Below, piece after piece: positions 59,291-64,000 of a stretch of DNA of 64,000 nucleotides. The first letter of the stretch is position 1, and each line of letters opens with the position of its first letter. Below the pieces are notes generated by a model. That model ran no database searches. It was not told where the DNA came from and worked only from the letters and a program-made list of their open reading frames with translations. The translations under genes were made by a program, and so were the position numbers. The DNA is from Treponema_I sp045631425 (lineage in GTDB: Bacteria; Spirochaetota; Spirochaetia; Treponematales; Treponemataceae), in contig JAZQUR010000084.1 of the NCBI GenBank assembly GCA_045631425.1, positions 49,091-113,090 on the forward strand, written 5' to 3'.

Positions 59291-59565
59291 TTACTCTTTG
59301 TTTTCTATTTGTTTTATTTTCAAGATGTAATCTTTGTCACCTATAATGCAAACTATTTTACCCTTTATATCTTCAAAGAAATCTGAATCTGCTATAATTT
59401 CATCGCCAAAAATATAAATTTTATCTACATTATTAATATCTTTGAACATTTTTTTATGTAATATTACATTATTTAATACAACTACATTTTTTTATTTTTT
59501 TAACTTTATCTGTTTTTTTTGATATTATAGTGTAATCATCTATTTCAACAACAAAAAAGCGAAGC
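59291..59565 (-). pseudogene. Frameshifted, truncated gene remnant
   Basis: The reverse strand ends in an open frame of 52 codons from ATG 59449 to TAA 59291 with a natural-looking composition (contains 'IYIFGDEIIADSDFFEDIKG' and 'IVCIIGDKDYILKIK'). Upstream, codons 'FFVVEIDDYTIISKKTDKVKKI' are in another frame; removing one base from the A7 run at 59487-59493 joins both into one frame. The 5' end runs into the aconitase terminator and has no start codon. No family is recognised. Confidence 0.5.
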
Positions 59566-59590
59566 CACTTTTGACTTCGCTTTTTTTTTT
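59553..59590. terminator. Terminator of the aconitase gene
   Basis: AAAAAAGCGAAG (59553-59564) / CTTCGCTTTTTT (59575-59586), A- and T-runs on both sides, 10 nt after the aconitase stop. Confidence 0.8.
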
Positions 59591-59599
59591 GTATATCAA

Positions 59600-61852
59600 T
59601 TAGTTTTTATAGAAGTTAATCAAACAACCATCTAGAATGATTTTTCTTTCATCATCTGTCATATCACCAGTGCTTAATTCAAAACTTGTGATTTTTCCAG
59701 TTGCTGGATTACAAGCATAAGCTTTCACACTAGCTTCTTTATTTTTGATTGAATCTAGTGCGTTTGGAATGAAGATGTAATCACCCTTTGCAAAAGGCAA
59801 TTCTTCGTGGTTACCTTTGTACAAATATGGAATCATACCCCAGTTAATAAGATTTGAACGGTAGCGTTTTGTTGCATATTCAATGGCGATGTTTGCAGCG
59901 CCACCTAAAACACGTTGACAACTTGCAGCTTGTTCACGAGCAGAACCATCACCTGGTTTTACAGCAAAAATTGTACTTCCAATTTGAGCTTTTGTTGCTC
60001 TACCCTTGTATTCAGCCAATTCTGGACAAGTATTAAATGCGTTTGCTGCGTCTACAAACTCTGCTTTCACAGTGTCTGCAAAATCACGAACAGCTTTTGC
60101 ACTTGGAACGTAATCTGGATCTTTTCTAGAAAGAGTGAATTCTGCAAGTCCTAGTGGATTTGAGCGGAATGAAGAAGTTTCCCCAGATGGAATAAGTTCA
60201 TCTGTTGTTGTAACTGGGTCATGGATTTCAGAAACAACTTTTAGCATAATATCTTGTTGTAATGCTGGGATTTGTGGCCAGTCTTTGATATTTGGACCAA
60301 ATTGGATTTCAACTTCTGGATGAGCAACACCTTTGCTGTCGTAAACACGATTTTGATAAATTGTTTTATCAAATGAATATTTGTGCTTGATGTTTGCTTC
60401 AGCCATATCTTCTGCTGATGTTAAGAAGCCCTTATTTTTTGCAGTTGCAGCAATAGAACGTGCGTCCATAAGAGCAACAGAAGAAATTTGACCGTTTTGG
60501 ATTTTACTTCCTTCGCGGTTAGGGAAGTTTCTTGTTGAGTGACGAATACTTAGTGCGTTGTTGCTTGGTGTATCTCCAGCACCGAAACATGGACCACAGA
60601 AAGCTGTTTTCATAATTGCACCAGTTTCCATCAATGTGGCAACTGCACCGTTGCGTACAAGTTCCATATAAACTGGCATACTTGCAGGATAAACGCTAAG
60701 AGTGAATTTATCGTTACCAATGCTTGAACCCTTTAGAATATCTGCTGCTGCACAAATATTTTCAAATCCACCACCTGCACAACCTGCGATAATTCCTTGT
60801 TCTACATAAAGTTTTCCATCACGTAGTTTATCTGTTAGAGAATAATTTACTTTATCACCAAAAGAAATTTTTGCTCTCTTTTCTGTTTCAGCAAGATAAT
60901 CACCTGGGTTTTTGATTACGTCTTCGATTGTGTAAACATTACTTGGGTGGAATGGAAGTGCAATCATTGGTTTAATTGCTGATAAATCAACTTCGATAAC
61001 ACCTTCGTAATATGCACCTTCTTTTGGAGAAAGAGGTTTGTAATCTTGAGAACGGAAGTGAGTTGCGTAAAATTCTTCGATTTCAGAATCTGTTTCCCAA
61101 ATTGAAGAAAGACAAGTTGTTTCAGTTGTCATAACGTCAATTCCAATACGGAAATCTGCTGATAAGTTTTTGATTCCAGGACCAACAAATTCCATAACCT
61201 TGTTTTTAACGTAGCCTTTGTCAAAAACTGCCCCAATAATTGCTAGAGCCACGTCTTGAGGTCCAACACCAGGACGAGGAGTGCCAGTTAGATAAACAGC
61301 CACAACTTCTGGAAGATTTACATCGTAGGTTTTGCCTAAAAGTTGTTTTGCAAGTTCTCCACCGCCTTCACCAATTGCCATTGTTCCCAAAGCACCGTAG
61401 CGAGTATGACTGTCAGAGCCTAAAATCATTCCGCCACTTGTGGCAAGCATTTCACGAGCATATTGGTGAATAACAGCTTGGTGAGGTGGAACGTAAACAC
61501 CACCGTATTTTTGAGCACAAGTTAGACCAAACATGTGGTCGTCTTCGTTAATTGTTCCACCAACAGCACACAAAGAGTTATGACAGTTTGTTAAAACGTA
61601 TGGAAGTGGGAATTTTTCCAATCCAGAAGCACGAGCAGTTTGGATAATTCCAACAAAAGTAATATCGTGAGAAGTAATTTTATCAAATTTGATTTTTAAC
61701 TTTTCTGGATTGCCAGAAGTATTGTGGCTTTGAAGAATATCATAAGCCATTGTGTTTTTTTTGCCTTCTTCTTTAGAAAGCCCACATTCATTTGCAGGAA
61801 CAAGTTTTCCCTTTTGTAAAAAAGCACCAGTTTCAAAAAGTTTAATCATCAT
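59600..61852 (-). CDS. Aconitate hydratase
   Basis: A 750-residue aconitase of the mitochondrial/AcnA-like type. The [4Fe-4S] ligands are visible as 'TETTCLSS' and 'AFCGPCFGAGDTPSNN', with 'SDSHTRYGALGTMAIGEGGGE' and 'GCAGGGFENI' in between; the swivel domain with 'GDGSAREQAA' (substrate-binding Ser/Arg) and 'NWGMIPYLYKG' is at the C-terminal end. It interconverts citrate and isocitrate. No other TCA-cycle gene is near, so its use may be for glutamate supply. ATG ATG at 61852/61849 has AAGGA upstream. Confidence 0.93.
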   Translation of the reverse strand: MMIKLFETGAFLQKGKLVPANECGLSKEEGKKNTMAYDILQSHNTSGNPEKLKIKFDKITSHDITFVGIIQTARASGLEKFPLPYVLTNCHNSLCAVGGTINEDDHMFGLTCAQKYGGVYVPPHQAVIHQYAREMLATSGGMILGSDSHTRYGALGTMAIGEGGGELAKQLLGKTYDVNLPEVVAVYLTGTPRPGVGPQDVALAIIGAVFDKGYVKNKVMEFVGPGIKNLSADFRIGIDVMTTETTCLSSIWETDSEIEEFYATHFRSQDYKPLSPKEGAYYEGVIEVDLSAIKPMIALPFHPSNVYTIEDVIKNPGDYLAETEKRAKISFGDKVNYSLTDKLRDGKLYVEQGIIAGCAGGGFENICAAADILKGSSIGNDKFTLSVYPASMPVYMELVRNGAVATLMETGAIMKTAFCGPCFGAGDTPSNNALSIRHSTRNFPNREGSKIQNGQISSVALMDARSIAATAKNKGFLTSAEDMAEANIKHKYSFDKTIYQNRVYDSKGVAHPEVEIQFGPNIKDWPQIPALQQDIMLKVVSEIHDPVTTTDELIPSGETSSFRSNPLGLAEFTLSRKDPDYVPSAKAVRDFADTVKAEFVDAANAFNTCPELAEYKGRATKAQIGSTIFAVKPGDGSAREQAASCQRVLGGAANIAIEYATKRYRSNLINWGMIPYLYKGNHEELPFAKGDYIFIPNALDSIKNKEASVKAYACNPATGKITSFELSTGDMTDDERKIILDGCLINFYKN

Positions 61853-62128
61853 TTTTTCCTTTTCTTAGCTATATTTAGCCATGCATAAATATACAAAAAT
61901 ATAACAAAAAACTTATATTATTTAAAGTGCTAAAATGATTTTGTGATAAAAAGAAATTTTTTTATATCTGTATTTTAAACTGTAAATTTTATTGATAAAT
62001 CATATTATCATACGACTAAAACAAAGATAAAACTTGCAAACTGAAAAATCCTTTGATATATTTTATTTGAGAACACAGAATAGATTGCGCCCCTTTTAAT
62101 GGCTCAGTCTTAAAAAGGAGACTTCATT
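61853..62128. other. Divergent intergenic region aconitase / FMN-binding lipoprotein
   Basis: 276 bp, strongly AT-rich. Rightward promoter TTGCAA (62034-62039), 17-bp spacer, TATATT (62057-62062) gives a leader of about 60 nt before the AAGGAG site of the lipoprotein gene. No riboswitch shape was recognised. Confidence 0.6.
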
Positions 62129-62536
62129 ATGAAGAAAATTATTTTTGTATTGCTCGTTGCAATGGTTTTATTTGCTAGCTGCGGTGGAAAAGGTCTAAAA
62201 GCTGGTACATACGAAGCAGAAAACGTACTTGCTGATTCAACAGTTACTGTAAAAGTTACAGTTGATAACAACGGAAAAATAACAGACGTTTATTTTGACG
62301 AAATTTACAAAGATTCAACAAAGAAAACTCTAGGCTATGGATACAACATGAAAGCTTACGGTGGAACACCATACGAATGGTTCGAACAAGTTGAATTCCT
62401 AGAAAAAGCTATCGTTGAAAACCAAGGTACAGATTTCATCACACTTGATGCAAACGGAAAAACAGATGCAGTTAGCGGATGTACAATTTCTGTAAACAAC
62501 CTTGTTGACACATTCAACAAAGCTATCGCAAAATAA
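62129..62536 (+). CDS. FMN-binding domain lipoprotein
   Basis: A 135-residue lipoprotein: signal 'MKKIIFVLLVAMVLFASC' with lipobox FASC, then a single FMN-binding domain (about 25-135): 'KAGTYEAENVLADSTVTVKVTVDNNGKITDVYFDE' and near the end 'DAVSGCTISVNNLV'. The latter fits the site where the ApbE transferase attaches FMN to Thr, with Cys where Ala is usual. It may carry electrons outside the cytoplasmic membrane in an extracellular electron-transfer or reductase chain. No apbE is in the window. AAGGAG precedes ATG 62129. An IS interrupts the sequence 35 nt after the stop. Confidence 0.85.
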   Translation: MKKIIFVLLVAMVLFASCGGKGLKAGTYEAENVLADSTVTVKVTVDNNGKITDVYFDEIYKDSTKKTLGYGYNMKAYGGTPYEWFEQVEFLEKAIVENQGTDFITLDANGKTDAVSGCTISVNNLVDTFNKAIAK

Positions 62537-62551
62537 TCTAAGTTAGATTGA

Positions 62552-62571
62552 TAAAAAAATCCCGAGGTTTG
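62552..62571 (+). terminator. Left half of a terminator split by the IS
   Basis: AAAAAAATCCCGAGG (62553-62567) looks like the first arm of a hairpin terminator for the FMN-binding lipoprotein gene. The matching CCTCGGGATTTTTT is not found before the IS begins at 62572, so it should lie beyond 64000. Confidence 0.5.
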
Positions 62572-62598
62572 TGAAGTGTACCCCATTTATTGGACACA

Positions 62599-63525
62599 TT
62601 AACTAACGGACTTAAAGGACTTAGTTCTGTAATCAACAGGGCTGAGTCCTTTTAATTTTAACTTAATCCGTCTGTTGTTATAATAATCAATGTAATCGAT
62701 TAAATCCTTTTTGAAAACTTCAATGTCAGTATATTTATTTGGATAAAGCAATTCTGACTTCATAATCCCAAACCAATTTTCCATAACTGAATTATCCAGA
62801 CAATTTCCCTTTCTAGACATACTCTGAATGATGCCTTTCTGTTGAAGTCTCTCCTGATATTTTCTTTGCTGATATTGCCAGCCTTGATCTGAATGAAGTA
62901 TAAGTCTTGTCCCATCTGGAATCTTTTCAAATGCCTTATCAAGCATATCCATTACCTGTGCAAAATCAGGCCGAGAAGAAATGTTGTAACTGATAATTTC
63001 GCCATTATACATATCAAGGATTGGGGAAAGATAAAGTTTGTTTTCACCAATATTTATCTGTGTGACATCGGTCGTCCATTTCTGATTTTCTTTTTCCGCA
63101 TAAAAATTCCGTTGAAGAATATTAGGCGCAACTTTACCGACAGTTCCTTTGTATGAACGGTATTTTACCCGTCGCTGAACACTTTTTAGATGCAGTTTTT
63201 GCATCAGTCTGTGAACAGTCTTATGGTTTATAAAGATTCCTTCGTTTCGTAGCTGAGCAGTTATTCTCCTGACTCCATAACGACCTTTATGTTCATGAAA
63301 TAATTCAGCAATTCTGATTTCGATTTGAGAATATTTATTATTTTTAGGTTTTATTGCTGCATAGAAAGTACTTGAAGACATTTCAAAGTACTTCATAAGC
63401 ATTTGAAGAGAAAATTTCTGCCTTAATTCTCCGATGACTCTAGCTTTGTCCCTTGTTCGGATTCCTCTTCTTCCTGAATTAAGGCGTTCAATTTTTTTAG
63501 TATGGCATTTTCCATTCTGAGCCAT
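62599..63525 (-). CDS. IS150-like transposase OrfB (DDE integrase domain)
   Basis: A frame of 308 codons overlapping orfA by about 100 nt. It holds an HTH_21 region ('KGRYGVRRITAQLRNEGIFINHKTVHRLMQ') and an rve integrase core with the catalytic triad: Asp in 'WTTDVTQI', Asp in 'ILHSDQGWQYQ' and Glu in 'SVMENWFGIMKSE' (35 residues after the second Asp). It is probably made as an OrfAB fusion by -1 frameshifting at A7 (63492-63498): the product then reads 'AILKKIERLNSGRRG'. The frame is intact, so the element may be active. Confidence 0.92.
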   Translation of the reverse strand: MAQNGKCHTKKIERLNSGRRGIRTRDKARVIGELRQKFSLQMLMKYFEMSSSTFYAAIKPKNNKYSQIEIRIAELFHEHKGRYGVRRITAQLRNEGIFINHKTVHRLMQKLHLKSVQRRVKYRSYKGTVGKVAPNILQRNFYAEKENQKWTTDVTQINIGENKLYLSPILDMYNGEIISYNISSRPDFAQVMDMLDKAFEKIPDGTRLILHSDQGWQYQQRKYQERLQQKGIIQSMSRKGNCLDNSVMENWFGIMKSELLYPNKYTDIEVFKKDLIDYIDYYNNRRIKLKLKGLSPVDYRTKSFKSVS

Positions 63526-63950
63526 TCAACTTCTTCTCTCAGTTTTTCAAGTTCAGTTTTGGGTTCAGTATTCTTTTTTGATTTTTTTGCAGCCATGTTC
63601 TTAGGATTTCCTCGTCCGTCTCTGCTTAAAAGTTCATAACCGCCTTTTTTGTATTTCTTTCGCCAGGTACAGATTGTTCCCATGTTTGGAATTTTAAAAT
63701 AGACAGCCGTTTCTTTATCAGAGAGATTATTTTCTTGCTGATATTGTAGCACATGTATCTTAAAATCTCCGCTGTAAGTTCCATTCTTATGACTTAACCC
63801 TTCAATTCCATTTGTTTTGAATTGTGCTACCAGCATTTTTACAATTGAATCTGAAATCCCGAATTTCTGTGCAGTTATACTATAACTATCATTTGAATTT
63901 AAATAATGAGCTACAATTTCTGCTTTCTTTTTTAAAGTTAATTTAGACAT
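63423..63950 (-). CDS. IS150-like transposase OrfA (helix-turn-helix)
   Basis: A 175-residue protein with two helix-turn-helix units ('EIVAHYLNSNDSYSITAQKFGISDSIVKMLVAQF' and 'KETAVYFKIPNMGTICTWRKKY') and a C-terminal leucine-zipper-like coiled coil ('LEKLREEVEWLRMENAILKKL'). It binds the IS ends and regulates transposition. Codons CTA AAA AAA near its end form the slippery stretch that shifts some ribosomes into orfB. ATG 63950 lies close to the right inverted repeat. Confidence 0.92.
   Translation of the reverse strand: MSKLTLKKKAEIVAHYLNSNDSYSITAQKFGISDSIVKMLVAQFKTNGIEGLSHKNGTYSGDFKIHVLQYQQENNLSDKETAVYFKIPNMGTICTWRKKYKKGGYELLSRDGRGNPKNMAAKKSKKNTEPKTELEKLREEVEWLRMENAILKKLNALIQEEEESEQGTKLESSEN
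63492..63498 (-). other. Programmed -1 frameshift site of the IS
   Basis: Coding-sense A AAA AAA (zero frame CTA AAA AAA TTG). A -1 shift reads AAA AAA ATT GAA, which is exactly the orfB frame (KKIERLN). Confidence 0.8.
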
Positions 63951-64000
63951 AAAAAAAGTGTACCTCCAAAAATTGTCTCCAACTTTTGGGGTACACTTCA

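Larger units (their letters stand above)
62572..64000 (-). mobile_element. IS3-family (IS150-like) insertion sequence, complete
   Basis: 1429 bp bounded by inverted repeats. Left end TGAAGTGTACCCCATTTATTGGA (62572 on); right end, read inward from 64000, TGAAGTGTACCCCAAAAGTTGGA, so 14 bp are identical before they diverge. They begin with TG and contain ACCC..TTGGA as in the IS150 group. It carries orfA and orfB on the reverse strand with a frameshift signal between. The right flank is outside the window, so a target duplication cannot be checked. Confidence 0.9.

Noticed and set aside
1..64000. CRISPR array
   Set aside because: No regularly spaced direct repeats of 24-40 bp were seen; repeats found are palindromic or tandem within a gene.

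Overview
This is an AT-rich stretch of bacterial chromosome that carries the replication-origin locus. I read it as a spirochaete close to Treponema. The reasons are the gyrA-gyrB / dnaA-dnaN-recF-DUF721 layout, an EF-G of the spirochaete/mitochondrial 'AHIDSGKTT' type, an archaeal-like UMP kinase, a BMP-type lipoprotein ABC transporter of the PnrA/RfuA kind, and many lipoproteins. The species cannot be named from the sequence alone.

Layout. 1-11 kb: end of a cation-diffusion-facilitator gene; an orphan AAA+/DUF4143 ATPase bounded by palindromic repeats; a four-gene BMP-type ABC importer; a three-gene run (membrane protein, ASCH protein, radical SAM protein); SlyD; a small Fe-S pair. 11-25 kb: dnaX-ybaB-recR-OMP; Rsm22-like methyltransferase, MerR, der and ptsI; a PTS EIIC-like permease; shikimate kinase divergent from a PrsW-like protease; MgtC; N-acetylglutamate synthase. 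25.9-35.5 kb: origin region with two perfect parS sites, gyrA and gyrB (-), dnaA, dnaN, recF, DUF721 and slyX (+). The dnaA-dnaN gap has DnaA boxes, a DnaA-trio-like array and an AT-rich stretch. 35.8-46.5 kb: YibQ-type deacetylase; ECF sigma / anti-sigma / TIG-transglutaminase-like / UMP kinase operon; cysS; murB; NicO plus DUF1007 metal-transport pair; a pepsin-like lipoprotein; a CPBP protease. 46.7-62.5 kb: hybrid histidine kinase with a G9 tract; RsuA-type pseudouridine synthase; REC-HD-GYP protein; threonine aldolase; EF-G; Y-family polymerase with YolD-like partner; YwqG-like protein; XRE/PIN toxin-antitoxin pair; aconitase; FMN-binding lipoprotein. 62.57-64.0 kb: a complete IS3/IS150-type insertion sequence that ends exactly at the window edge.

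The most striking pattern is regulatory. At about sixteen genes a recognisable sigma70 promoter has its -10 box only 6-7 nt before the start codon, with no Shine-Dalgarno sequence, so transcription should start at or next to the start codon (leaderless mRNA). Most downstream operon genes instead have clear GGAG-type ribosome binding sites. Other points of interest are the symmetrical divergent promoter at aroK/prsW, the MITE-like element at 59.08-59.24 kb with a diverged relative at 19.57 kb, the hairpin island after slyX, and an IS that appears to have split a terminator.
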